A DNA stretch of 21,549 nt from the NCBI GenBank assembly GCA_034437575.1, contig DAOTTY010000043.1, positions 1 to 21,549 of the forward strand, given 5' to 3'. The position numbers and the translations under genes were made by a program. The notes below the pieces were generated by a model that ran no database searches, had not been told where the DNA came from, and saw only the letters and a program-made list of their open reading frames with translations. The stretch comes from DAOTTY01 sp034437575. Its GTDB lineage: Bacteria; Chloroflexota; Anaerolineae; Aggregatilineales; Phototrophicaceae. Of the stretch, positions 8,132 through 15,329 are shown piece after piece (positions within the stretch are counted from its first letter, which is position 1; every line of letters begins with the position of its first letter).

Positions 8132-8201
8132 GGGCAAAGGGATGCCCTGACGGTTCGCCGTTTAGCACACACGGCACAATAATATTTTTCTCCCTACGTG
8201 G

Positions 8202-8234
8202 GCCACTCGCGTGCATGGCGAGTGGCTTCTTTAC
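8202..8234 (+). terminator. Stem-loop terminator ending the polysaccharide operon
   Basis: GCCACTCGC (8202-8210) and GCGAGTGGC (8218-8226) form a perfect 9-bp stem with a 7-base loop, followed by TTCTTTAC. It lies 71 bases after the GH18-like gene and before the DeoR gene. The T-run is interrupted but adequate. Confidence 0.65.
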
Positions 8235-8339
8235 GTTCCCCTTTTGCCTGAAAATGTGCGTTGCACCCCTGCGTCATACCTAGCTGATACTGTTGGCGAA
8301 TCAAGCCCTCACCCTAATCGTACAGGTCAACATTTGTTG

Positions 8340-8348
8340 TGCTAGACT
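8340..8348 (+). promoter_or_regulatory. Candidate extended -10 box of the deoR-type gene
   Basis: TGCTAGACT at 8340-8348 fits an extended -10 (TGn followed by TAGACT), about 55 bases before the start codon. No good -35 is seen. Weak support. Confidence 0.25.
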
Positions 8349-8402
8349 TTCATTGATGACTCTATCCGGCCATTACCCAAATATGCCAAGGACCGCTCAC
8401 CC

Positions 8403-9182
8403 ATGAAACGCGATGAACGCCACCTTCGTATTCTGGAACTGCTAAATGATCGGGAACGGTTAGAGGTTGACGCGCTGGCCGAAGCCTTCGCCGTATCCGT
8501 TGAAACTATCCGCCGCGACCTGACGACACTTTCTGAACAAGGCATGTTGCGGAAGGTTCACGGCGGCGCGGTTCGCTTTCAAACGGCCAGGGAGCAGAAC
8601 TTCTTACTGCGCACCCAGGTTAACCGGGCCGCGAAAAAAGCTATCGGGCAGCACATGGCTCAACTCATCGAAGACGGAGACAGCCTGTTTATCAACGCAG
8701 GCACTACAACAGCTATTTTCGCAGAGCAAGCTGTTCACCAGCGCCACGAACTTACGATCATCACCAACTGTACCAACATTGCCCACATCATGTGGGGCAA
8801 TGGTGAAACCGACCACCAAATTTACCTGCTTGGGGGCACCTACAACGGTATCGACACAGAAACAACCGGCTCACAACTTATTAACCAGATTCGCACATTC
8901 CAGGTCGATCACGCAGTAGTAACCATTGGCGCACTAGACGCCGCCAATGGCCTCATGGAATATCGCATCGAAGCCGCAGAAATCATCCGGGTGATGTTTC
9001 AGCAAGCCCAGACATGCACCCTGCTGGTGGACAATTCCAAACTAGATAAAACCGCACTCGTCAAAATTTGTGATTTGGAACAGGTCGATCAGATCGTAAC
9101 CGACCGCCTTCCGTCTGAGGACCTTCAGGAAGCCCTCAGCCAGAGCGACGTTCAGTTGCACATCAGCGGCCTGGTTAACTAA
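8403..9182 (+). CDS. DeoR-family transcriptional regulator
   Basis: 259 residues with the full DeoR layout. An N-terminal winged helix-turn-helix spans residues 5-56: RHLRILELL, then VDALAEAFAVSVETIRRDL, then the KVHGGAV wing. A C-terminal sugar-phosphate sensor domain carries INAGTTT, ITNCTNIA, LGGTYNG, IGALDAANG and VDNSKLDK. Such regulators usually repress sugar or nucleoside catabolic genes and are released by a phosphorylated sugar. ATG 8403 is preceded by AAGGA (8388-8392). The gene is isolated: a terminator lies before it and a converging operon after it. Its target is not obvious, as no sugar kinase or aldolase of that type is nearby. The aldose epimerase and solute-binding protein further on are possible targets. 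Confidence 0.92.
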   Translation: MKRDERHLRILELLNDRERLEVDALAEAFAVSVETIRRDLTTLSEQGMLRKVHGGAVRFQTAREQNFLLRTQVNRAAKKAIGQHMAQLIEDGDSLFINAGTTTAIFAEQAVHQRHELTIITNCTNIAHIMWGNGETDHQIYLLGGTYNGIDTETTGSQLINQIRTFQVDHAVVTIGALDAANGLMEYRIEAAEIIRVMFQQAQTCTLLVDNSKLDKTALVKICDLEQVDQIVTDRLPSEDLQEALSQSDVQLHISGLVN

Positions 9183-9297
9183 TCAGCACCAACCGCCTAC
9201 AGCAGATGACGGTACGCCTCGCCACATCGGTAGCAGGGTTCATCAACTAGCTGATGTGACACACCACAAACACTAAAACAGTTGTAATGGCTTTGGC

Positions 9298-9332
9298 CCC
9301 CAGGGGGGCTTGTTCGCTGGGGTTGGCTTTTT
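9298..9332 (+). terminator. Intrinsic terminator after the deoR-type gene
   Basis: CCCCAG (9298-9303) can pair with CTGGGG (9317-9322), followed by TTGGC and a T5 run at 9328-9332. A competing GCCCC/GGGGC hairpin lies at 9296-9309. It sits between convergent genes and the T-run favours plus-strand termination. Confidence 0.45.
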
Positions 9333-9360
9333 ATTGGCCATGCGTGGTATGGCCCTGTGG

Positions 9361-10077
9361 CTATGTAAGTGAAGGTTGGTTGAGCAGCACAGTTCGCATG
9401 GCCGCCGTGACGGCTTCCGGCTGCTCCATCGCACTCAGGTGGCCGCAGTTGGGCACAATTTGCAGTGTGGCGTCAGGTATCTGTTCAGCCATCGCTTGGT
9501 GTAGATGCGGCGGGCACAAGCGATCACTATCGCCCGTGAGAACGAGAGTGGGGCAGGTTATCGTCGGCAGGGTGGGGCGGCTGTCCGGGCGTTTGATCTG
9601 CGCGGTGATCTGGTTCACGAAGCCCTGCACCCCCACCTCTTCGGCCATCGCCAGCACCTGCGCCCGCATCGTCATGTTTTTTTGATGTTCTGGATGCAGC
9701 ATGGCGTCTTTCAGGTGATCGGTCGTGACTTCCCGAAAGTTGCCGCTGTGGGCCATCTGCACCAGGTGCTGTTGATAGTCGCGCTTTTGCTGCGTGACGG
9801 GCAGCGGCGTGGTATTGAGCAGCAGCATGTGGCTGATTGCCGCCGGGTTTTGCCGCCACAGTTCAAACGCGATGATGCCCCCGTATGACAGGCCCGCCAC
9901 TGCAAATGGAGCGGGCATCACCTCAAAAATGTGCTGTGCGACAGCGCCCATGTCATCATGTTGGGCCACATCTACCACAACTGGCTCAGCGATGTCGCCC
10001 AGTGCCTTAATCTGATGGAGCCACAGCAACCCTGTACACAACGTTCCAGGCAGCAGTACAAGCGGAATTTGGCTCAT
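9361..10077 (-). CDS. Alpha/beta hydrolase
   Basis: 238 residues. The oxyanion region LLPGTLCTG is near the start, the nucleophile elbow GLSYGG has Ser64, the acid is in GDSDRLCPP (Asp185), and the catalytic histidine is in NCGHLSAMEQP (His213). The lid region is short (about 90-165). There is no signal peptide, so it is cytoplasmic. The closest functional types by look are small esterases and enol-lactonases, but the substrate cannot be read from the sequence. The start codon overlaps the stop of the RraA-like gene (ATGA at 10077-10074), implying translational coupling and a joint role in one pathway. It is the last gene of the minus-strand trio. Confidence 0.88.
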   Translation of the reverse strand: MSQIPLVLLPGTLCTGLLWLHQIKALGDIAEPVVVDVAQHDDMGAVAQHIFEVMPAPFAVAGLSYGGIIAFELWRQNPAAISHMLLLNTTPLPVTQQKRDYQQHLVQMAHSGNFREVTTDHLKDAMLHPEHQKNMTMRAQVLAMAEEVGVQGFVNQITAQIKRPDSRPTLPTITCPTLVLTGDSDRLCPPHLHQAMAEQIPDATLQIVPNCGHLSAMEQPEAVTAAMRTVLLNQPSLT

Positions 10078-10814
10078 AAGCGCGGATTTCGTGACACCCT
10101 GGCCTGTAACTGTTTTTGCAGCAACTTCGATTCAGCGCGGGCCGCCTTGACCTGCTGAAGCGTAACACCTGGCTGGCCGACTATTTCGAGGAAGACACGC
10201 TCACTTTCTATGAAGTCGTCCGCTGCGTCGGCAACTTCGGCAGCAATGTCTTTCGGAATTTGCGTAATGCCGTTACGGTCAGCGTGTAGCAGGTCATCTG
10301 GCTGAACGACTAACCCGCCAATTTCGACTGTTGTATACAAATCACGCAGGTGAAAGTAACCGTGTGAGCAAATTTCACCGTTCGTAAACAGTTGGAACCC
10401 ACCCAAATCAGCCACCTGGTCAATGTCACGGCCTGCGCCATTGGTAATGACGCCCTTTGCCCCGAACGCCTTATATGTGGTACACATTATTTCCCCGAAC
10501 ATCGCTGCTACGGGCGGGGCGTCTACATCCTGGATCACAACGATTGCGCTGCCCGAAAGCTGCGCGAACCCTTCAATCTGCGCCTCAAGCCAGGGATAGC
10601 CTTCAGTGGCTGCCCCCGGCGGGAAGGCTGATCGAGCAACGGCTGTCGCCGCAAACCCGACAACGGGCGGCAGGTCCGGGAAGTTCGCCCGAATACCAGC
10701 AGACGTGACGTAGCCCACACTGCGCGGACGCACATCAAACAGTTCGATCACATTGCAAATCGTCGGCGTGTCGAACGCCGCCAGTTTGTTGAGTGTCGCT
10801 TCAGAAATCTCCAT
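10074..10814 (-). CDS. RraA-family protein (4-hydroxy-4-methyl-2-oxoglutarate aldolase-like)
   Basis: 246 residues. The family core is clear: GEIMCTTYKAFGAKGVITNG followed at once by AGRD (Arg129, Asp130), the substrate- and metal-binding motif of the class II HMG/CHA aldolases, then HADRNGITQIP near residue 180. Members are either metal-dependent pyruvate aldolases or oxaloacetate decarboxylases of aromatic-acid breakdown, or inhibitors of RNase E. An operon between a cupin and a hydrolase favours the metabolic role. A C-terminal helical extension (QVKAARAESKLLQKQLQA) follows the core. No strong Shine-Dalgarno site is visible; the cupin gene ends 24 bases upstream, so coupling from it may help. 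Confidence 0.87.
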   Translation of the reverse strand: MEISEATLNKLAAFDTPTICNVIELFDVRPRSVGYVTSAGIRANFPDLPPVVGFAATAVARSAFPPGAATEGYPWLEAQIEGFAQLSGSAIVVIQDVDAPPVAAMFGEIMCTTYKAFGAKGVITNGAGRDIDQVADLGGFQLFTNGEICSHGYFHLRDLYTTVEIGGLVVQPDDLLHADRNGITQIPKDIAAEVADAADDFIESERVFLEIVGQPGVTLQQVKAARAESKLLQKQLQARVSRNPRL

Positions 10815-10838
10815 GAGGTTATCTTATCGACAGTGTGA

Positions 10839-11468
10839 CTATTCCAGCGGGATTTCCCTGTCCATTCGGGCCTGAAGGCGGTCGATGAGCGACTGCTTCA
10901 TGTCTTCGTAGTTATCCGGCTTCACCATCCTCCCGTTCTCATCCGCATAGAAGCCAAGTTCCTTCGCGCCGTCCTCAACCGACTTGGCCCAGTACGGGTC
11001 TTTACCCTGATAAACTTCGTGCTGATCCAGCACACCCAGGATCACACCGCCTTCGTTTTCCGTCTTGCTAACCTCGAAGCGACGCCACAACCCCGCCGGG
11101 AGCGAAATGCAGTCCCACGGGCCAATTTCAACATGACCTTCCGGCTCGGCATCCGGGTCATTACCCCAGTAGAACGTCCATTGGCCCTTTAGCGGCATGA
11201 ACATCTCCACATAGTCATGTGTGTGATAGGCCGGGCCATTGCCCGGTTCCGCATAGTGCATCCCAATCTGGAAGGTGTGGGGCGCGTTGAGTTCGGGTTC
11301 ATAGTCAGGGTTTTCACTGGCTGTGTCCCCAATCAAGGCGTAGTTCAGGCGCTGGTGCCCCTCCTGCGGACTGTCAATAAACATCACCGGATTCGGCTTT
11401 TTCCGCACATCGGAAAAGCGAATAACCCGCTTCATCATCTCTTCGTTGGTGACTTTGGGATGTTCCAT
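10839..11468 (-). CDS. Cupin-domain protein
   Basis: 209 residues with one cupin barrel. The first motif reads HYAEPGNGPAYHTHDYVEMF, supplying His82, His84 and Glu88. The second motif reads GPWDCISLPAGLWRRF. The usual metal-binding His after PxGxx is Arg129, so the metal site would have three ligands at most from these motifs. A charged C-terminal helical tail (EDMKQSLIDRLQARMD) may mediate dimerisation. AAAGG lies about 8 bases before ATG 11468. It is the first gene of the cupin, RraA, hydrolase operon and probably acts on the same compound as an isomerase, decarboxylase or oxygenase. The function is unknown. Confidence 0.82.
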   Translation of the reverse strand: MEHPKVTNEEMMKRVIRFSDVRKKPNPVMFIDSPQEGHQRLNYALIGDTASENPDYEPELNAPHTFQIGMHYAEPGNGPAYHTHDYVEMFMPLKGQWTFYWGNDPDAEPEGHVEIGPWDCISLPAGLWRRFEVSKTENEGGVILGVLDQHEVYQGKDPYWAKSVEDGAKELGFYADENGRMVKPDNYEDMKQSLIDRLQARMDREIPLE

Positions 11469-11516
11469 AGCAAAATACCTTTACACTTTAACAAGGATGC
11501 GTGCTTAACGTGCGTG

Positions 11517-11545
11517 AACCTAACAAGCACCAACAGGATTGTCAA
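11517..11545 (-). promoter_or_regulatory. Candidate sigma70-type promoter for the cupin operon
   Basis: On the minus strand a perfect TTGACA (11545 to 11540) is followed by a 17-base spacer and TAGGTT (11522 to 11517). This would place the start of the RNA about 40 bases before the cupin ATG. Confidence 0.45.
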
Positions 11546-11567
11546 GCAATTTGCATGGCAAACACCG

Positions 11568-11596
11568 TTACCCATTCGCCCTGCGTTACATACAAT
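11568..11596 (+). promoter_or_regulatory. Candidate sigma70-type promoter for the homoserine dehydrogenase-like gene
   Basis: TTACCC (11568-11573), a 17-base spacer and TACAAT (11591-11596) lie about 45 bases before ATG 11641. The -10 is good (5 of 6) and the -35 weak. Confidence 0.4.
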
Positions 11597-11640
11597 GCTC
11601 TCCTTTAGCATTCGTACACCACAACTGGAGATTTCAACCG

Positions 11641-12672
11641 ATGAAAACGTATCGCCTCGCCCTGATCGGTTTCGGCAATGTGGGGCAGGGCCTCGTGCAA
11701 ATCCTGCATGACCGCAGCCCCTTCTTCGAGCAGGCTTATCGCGCTCGCTTTGAGATCGTCGCCGTGTGTACCCTCAGCAAAGGCAACATCTACCACCCCA
11801 ACGGCCTGTCCCCACAATCCCTGCTCGACGGGCAGGCTGCGGGCAGTTGGGATGGCATCAGCGCCGACCACCACGATTGGCCTACGGACAAAATTATTGC
11901 AGAAAGCACTGCCGATGTGATTGTCGAACTCAGTTACACCGACCTGCAAACTGCCGAACCCGCCCTGACCTACATTCGGGGGGCGCTCAACGCGAGCAAG
12001 CACGTTATCACTGCTAACAAGGGGCCGGTTGCTTTATATTACCCGCAACTGCTGGAACTCGCCCGCTCAAAGAACCTGACCATCGGCGTTGAGGGCACCG
12101 TCATGAGCGGCACCCCCGCCGTCACGCTCGGCCTGGATGCGCTAATGGGTGCGGGCATCACGAAGGTGCAGGGCATCCTCAACGGCACCACCAACTACAT
12201 TCTCACCCAGATGGAAAACAACATCGCCTATGCCGACGCGCTCAGCGAAGCCCAGGCCAAAGGCTACGCCGAAGCCGACCCCTCCGGTGACGTGGACGGC
12301 TATGATGCTGCCGCGAAGGTCGTTATCATCGCCAACCTGCTGATGGGCTTGCCGCTCACCCTGACCGACATTAACCGTACAGGCATCAGTCAACTTACGC
12401 TTGACGACATCAAAGCCGCACAGAGCGCCAACGAGCGCTGGAAGCTCATCGGTACAGTGGAAAAGCACACCGACGGGTTTACTGCCGCTGTTAAACCCAT
12501 ACGCCTATCCGTCTCGCATCCGTTAGCGGGCGTTGCCGGGGCTACCAACGCCATCACCTACACGACTGATCTGATGGGCGATGTCACGTTGATCGGGCCT
12601 GGAGCAGGCCGCCGGGAAACCGGCTACGCCATCATCGAAGACCTGCTGGCACTGCACCGCCAACAAAGCTGA
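11641..12672 (+). CDS. Homoserine dehydrogenase-like NAD(P)-dependent oxidoreductase
   Basis: 343 residues. The Rossmann motif GFGNVGQG starts at residue 10. The catalytic domain has TANKGPVA, the NGTTNYIL segment and the homoserine dehydrogenase signature AKGYAEADPSGDVDGYDAAAK, including the lysine. Homoserine dehydrogenase interconverts aspartate semialdehyde and homoserine for threonine and methionine synthesis. No C-terminal ACT domain is present, so threonine feedback by that route is absent. ATG 11641 has GGAG 11-14 bases upstream; an open frame extends further upstream, but a promoter -10 box lies within it. No aspartate kinase or threonine synthase is adjacent, and the neighbours are catabolic. 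It may be a paralogue for another hydroxy acid. Confidence 0.85.
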   Translation: MKTYRLALIGFGNVGQGLVQILHDRSPFFEQAYRARFEIVAVCTLSKGNIYHPNGLSPQSLLDGQAAGSWDGISADHHDWPTDKIIAESTADVIVELSYTDLQTAEPALTYIRGALNASKHVITANKGPVALYYPQLLELARSKNLTIGVEGTVMSGTPAVTLGLDALMGAGITKVQGILNGTTNYILTQMENNIAYADALSEAQAKGYAEADPSGDVDGYDAAAKVVIIANLLMGLPLTLTDINRTGISQLTLDDIKAAQSANERWKLIGTVEKHTDGFTAAVKPIRLSVSHPLAGVAGATNAITYTTDLMGDVTLIGPGAGRRETGYAIIEDLLALHRQQS

Positions 12673-12707
12673 GCCGACGGCCCCAAAAACGCTTAACCGT
12701 TGTGAGG

Positions 12708-12736
12708 TTGAGTCTGCTTGCCCTTCAGGTTAACAT
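12708..12736 (+). promoter_or_regulatory. Candidate promoter for the carotenoid oxygenase gene
   Basis: TTGAGT (12708-12713), a 17-base spacer and TAACAT (12731-12736) lie 43 bases before ATG 12779. Each hexamer matches 4 of 6. The gene may also be read through from the upstream dehydrogenase, as no terminator is visible in between. Confidence 0.35.
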
Positions 12737-12778
12737 GCTCCTAGTGATTCTGTGTCAGCTTATTTACCTGGAGCAATA

Positions 12779-14233
12779 ATGACATTTAACCCCTACCTGG
12801 AGGGCAACTTCGCGCCAGTTCACACCGAACTGATGGTTGATAATTTGCAAGTCATTGGTGACCTGCCAGAAGACATTAACGGCATGTACGTGCGGAACGG
12901 CCCCAACCCCGCCTTTTCGCCCAAAAGCGCCCATCACTGGTTCGATGGTGACGGGATGTTACACGGCGTCCGGTTACAACATGGCAAAGCGTCATACATC
13001 AACCGCTACATCCGCACCACCGGCTTTGAACTGGAACAGCAGATGGGCCGCGCCATCTGGACAGGGTTAGTCGGGTTAAAGGGCTTTGAACTCATCAAAA
13101 CGCTCATCCACAAGCCGCACGGCATGATGACCAAGCACACTGCAAATACGTCACTGGTGTGGCACGATGGCAAGCTGCTGGCCCTGTGGGAAGGCGGCAA
13201 CCCCCACGAAATCAGCGTGCCGGGGCTAGAAACCGTCGGCCAGTTTGACTTCGGGGCACCGCTCAAAGCCTTTACTGCCCACCCCAAAGTGGACAGCATT
13301 ACAGGCGAGATGATGTTCTTCGGCTACCAACTGACCGAGCCGCCCTACGTGCAGTACACCGTCACCGACGCCAACGGCCAGATTTTGCGTACCGTCCCGA
13401 TAGACATCCCCAAACCCGTCATGATGCACGACTTCGCCGTGACCGAACACTACACCATATTCATGGACTTGCCGCTGGAGTTCACCAAGCGCGAGATGTT
13501 CATGACCGGCCAGAGCTTCGGCTTCAACCCGCAGCGCCCCTCTCGCTTCGGCATTATGCCGCGTCACGGCAGTACGGATGACATGCGCTGGTTTGAGGCC
13601 CCACCGTGCTTCATCTTTCATACGCTCAACGCCTATGAAGACGGCGATGAAGTGGTGCTGGTCGCTGCCCGCATGAACCGCTCGGTAATCGCGCCTCCCG
13701 GCCACTCTACTGCACACGGCCACCATACAGACAGCATCGAACAACCGCTGTCAGAGGAAACGTCATCCCGGCTGCACGAGTGGCGCTTCAACCTGACGAC
13801 TGGCCAGGTCACAGAGCGCCCCCTGGACGACACCCTGACCGACTTCCCGCGCATCCACGAGGGGCACCTGGGCTACAAAACCCGCTATGGCTACTCCGCC
13901 CGGCTGATGCCTGCCACCCCGCACGCTGTCCCACTGTTTGATGGCATCCTCAAGTACGATGTGCTGGGTAACGACATCGACTTCCACAGCTACGGCCCCA
14001 GGCGCTACGGCGGCGAAGCCGTGTTCGTCCCGCGCCAAAACGGCACGGCAGAAGATGATGGCTATGTGGTCACGTTCGTCTACGATGCAAACACCGAATG
14101 CAGCGAACTCATCGTGGCAGACGCCCAACACATGGATGCCCCCCCCATTGCCCGCGTGATAATGCCGCAGCGTGTGCCATTTGGTTTTCACGGCATCTGG
14201 ATTGACCAGACGCAAATCAAAAGCAGCGCTTAA
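12779..14233 (+). CDS. Carotenoid/stilbene cleavage oxygenase (RPE65 family)
   Basis: 484 residues, the normal family length. All four iron-binding histidines of the beta-propeller are present with their usual context: His168 (TAHPKVD), His217 (MMHDFAVTEHY), His281 (FIFHTLNAYEDGD) and His471 (FGFHGIW). The N-terminal VRNGPNP and HWFDGDGM segments are also typical. It should be an Fe(II)-dependent, O2-using enzyme cleaving a C=C bond in a carotenoid, apocarotenoid or lignostilbene-type substrate. ATG 12779 is chosen because GGAG (12770-12773) lies 5 bases upstream; an in-frame GTG at 12752 lacks such a site. No carotenoid synthesis genes are nearby, so an aromatic stilbene or scavenged carotenoid is possible. 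The stop overlaps the convergent epimerase stop in TTAA. Confidence 0.93.
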   Translation: MTFNPYLEGNFAPVHTELMVDNLQVIGDLPEDINGMYVRNGPNPAFSPKSAHHWFDGDGMLHGVRLQHGKASYINRYIRTTGFELEQQMGRAIWTGLVGLKGFELIKTLIHKPHGMMTKHTANTSLVWHDGKLLALWEGGNPHEISVPGLETVGQFDFGAPLKAFTAHPKVDSITGEMMFFGYQLTEPPYVQYTVTDANGQILRTVPIDIPKPVMMHDFAVTEHYTIFMDLPLEFTKREMFMTGQSFGFNPQRPSRFGIMPRHGSTDDMRWFEAPPCFIFHTLNAYEDGDEVVLVAARMNRSVIAPPGHSTAHGHHTDSIEQPLSEETSSRLHEWRFNLTTGQVTERPLDDTLTDFPRIHEGHLGYKTRYGYSARLMPATPHAVPLFDGILKYDVLGNDIDFHSYGPRRYGGEAVFVPRQNGTAEDDGYVVTFVYDANTECSELIVADAQHMDAPPIARVIMPQRVPFGFHGIWIDQTQIKSSA

Positions 14234-15126
14234 CTCGTCTTGACGGTCAGCCGCACCGCGCCGCTGACCGTCTGTCCTGGCTCCACCACAAAAACGCCAT
14301 GACCATCAATGCCGTTCTCCCGCAGCGTGAACCCATCGTTGGCGTTCGTCTGCGGTTCCACAGCCAGGGTACCATCCGGTGCCTTGTGCAGGATGATGTG
14401 CTTAAACAGCGGGTCTGCCGTCATCTGAATTTCAGTCGCCCAATCCTGATAAATCAACCGAACGGGTGCCTTAACATCACGATGAGTCAGCAAGTCATCC
14501 AACGGCATATCCTGACTGACGCCTCGCGGCTGCCGAAAGTCGAGCGCAGCGGGCACAGGTTCAGGCGCGGCATCGGCCATTGCCGCCGTCAGCTTGAAGT
14601 AGTGCGAACACGGCACTTGCAGCAGCGGCATCGCATCCCCCATATGCTGGAAGTACGGGTGAAAACCAAACCCCACCGGGAACGGGCGCTCATCTTTGCT
14701 GGTCAGGTCTACCCGCCAGATGAAATCAGCCCCATCCAGTTCATAGGTGAGTGTGGCTTTCAACGCAAACGGGTAGTTGAAGTCGTCAAACGCAGCAGAA
14801 TCGAGCGTCATTTGCAGGCGCGTCTCTGTTGCGTCGGCCACCTTCCAGGGGCGCTTACGCACATCTCCATGACGCGCTGTGCCGTCGTCTGTCGTAGTTT
14901 GTAACTGCCACGACGCACCCTCAAAGCGCAGCAGCCCATCCCGAATGCGATTGGCCCACGGCAGCATCAAAAAGCTGCTCGGCTTGCTGTACTGCTCAGC
15001 GGGCGTCGGGCGGATCACATCCAGCCATATCCCACTGCGCCGGATGCGCCCAAACACCACACTCCCGCCATATTCGGGGATGATCCCTGTTTGCCAGTTT
15101 GCATTTTCCAGTCGATAAACGCGCAT
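14230..15126 (-). CDS. Aldose 1-epimerase (galactose mutarotase family)
   Basis: 298 residues from ATG 15126. Family landmarks: YGGSV near residue 20, LPWANRIRDG (Arg60), ARHGDVRKRPW (His86), FGFHPYF (His156, proton-transfer residue) and AVEPQTNANDGF (Glu257, catalytic acid). It should interconvert alpha and beta anomers of a hexose or related sugar in the cytoplasm. ATG 15126 has GGGGG about 8 bases upstream; the frame continues to a TTG at 15198 but the added residues do not look like the family. It is divergent from a sugar-type solute-binding protein gene, so both may serve uptake and use of one sugar. Confidence 0.9.
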   Translation of the reverse strand: MRVYRLENANWQTGIIPEYGGSVVFGRIRRSGIWLDVIRPTPAEQYSKPSSFLMLPWANRIRDGLLRFEGASWQLQTTTDDGTARHGDVRKRPWKVADATETRLQMTLDSAAFDDFNYPFALKATLTYELDGADFIWRVDLTSKDERPFPVGFGFHPYFQHMGDAMPLLQVPCSHYFKLTAAMADAAPEPVPAALDFRQPRGVSQDMPLDDLLTHRDVKAPVRLIYQDWATEIQMTADPLFKHIILHKAPDGTLAVEPQTNANDGFTLRENGIDGHGVFVVEPGQTVSGAVRLTVKTS

Positions 15127-15234
15127 CAATAGCCCCCATCGGTGCCTAGTGAATGCTGTCAAACCCCGATCATACTGCACCAAACAGCATTCGCCCAAGA
15201 TTGGTACGCTGGTGCTAAAACCTGCAACAAACGC

Positions 15235-15263
15235 TTTACAGCGTACACCGCCCTGAAGACAAT
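15235..15263 (+). promoter_or_regulatory. Candidate promoter for the solute-binding protein gene
   Basis: TTTACA (15235-15240), a 17-base spacer and GACAAT (15258-15263) lie about 65 bases before the TTG start. The hexamers match 5 of 6 and 4 of 6. Confidence 0.4.
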
Positions 15264-15329
15264 AACTGATAGGTACACCCCGTCACACAGCGGTGTTTGC
15301 CCCCCTATGGTCATTGAGGAGATGCAGCA

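Noticed and set aside
11539..11640. Upstream extension of the homoserine dehydrogenase-like gene
   Set aside because: The added residues do not belong to the Rossmann start, and the candidate promoter -10 box lies inside; ATG 11641 has a GGAG site.
12752..12778. GTG start nine codons upstream for the carotenoid oxygenase
   Set aside because: No Shine-Dalgarno sequence before GTG, while ATG 12779 has GGAG at 5 bases.
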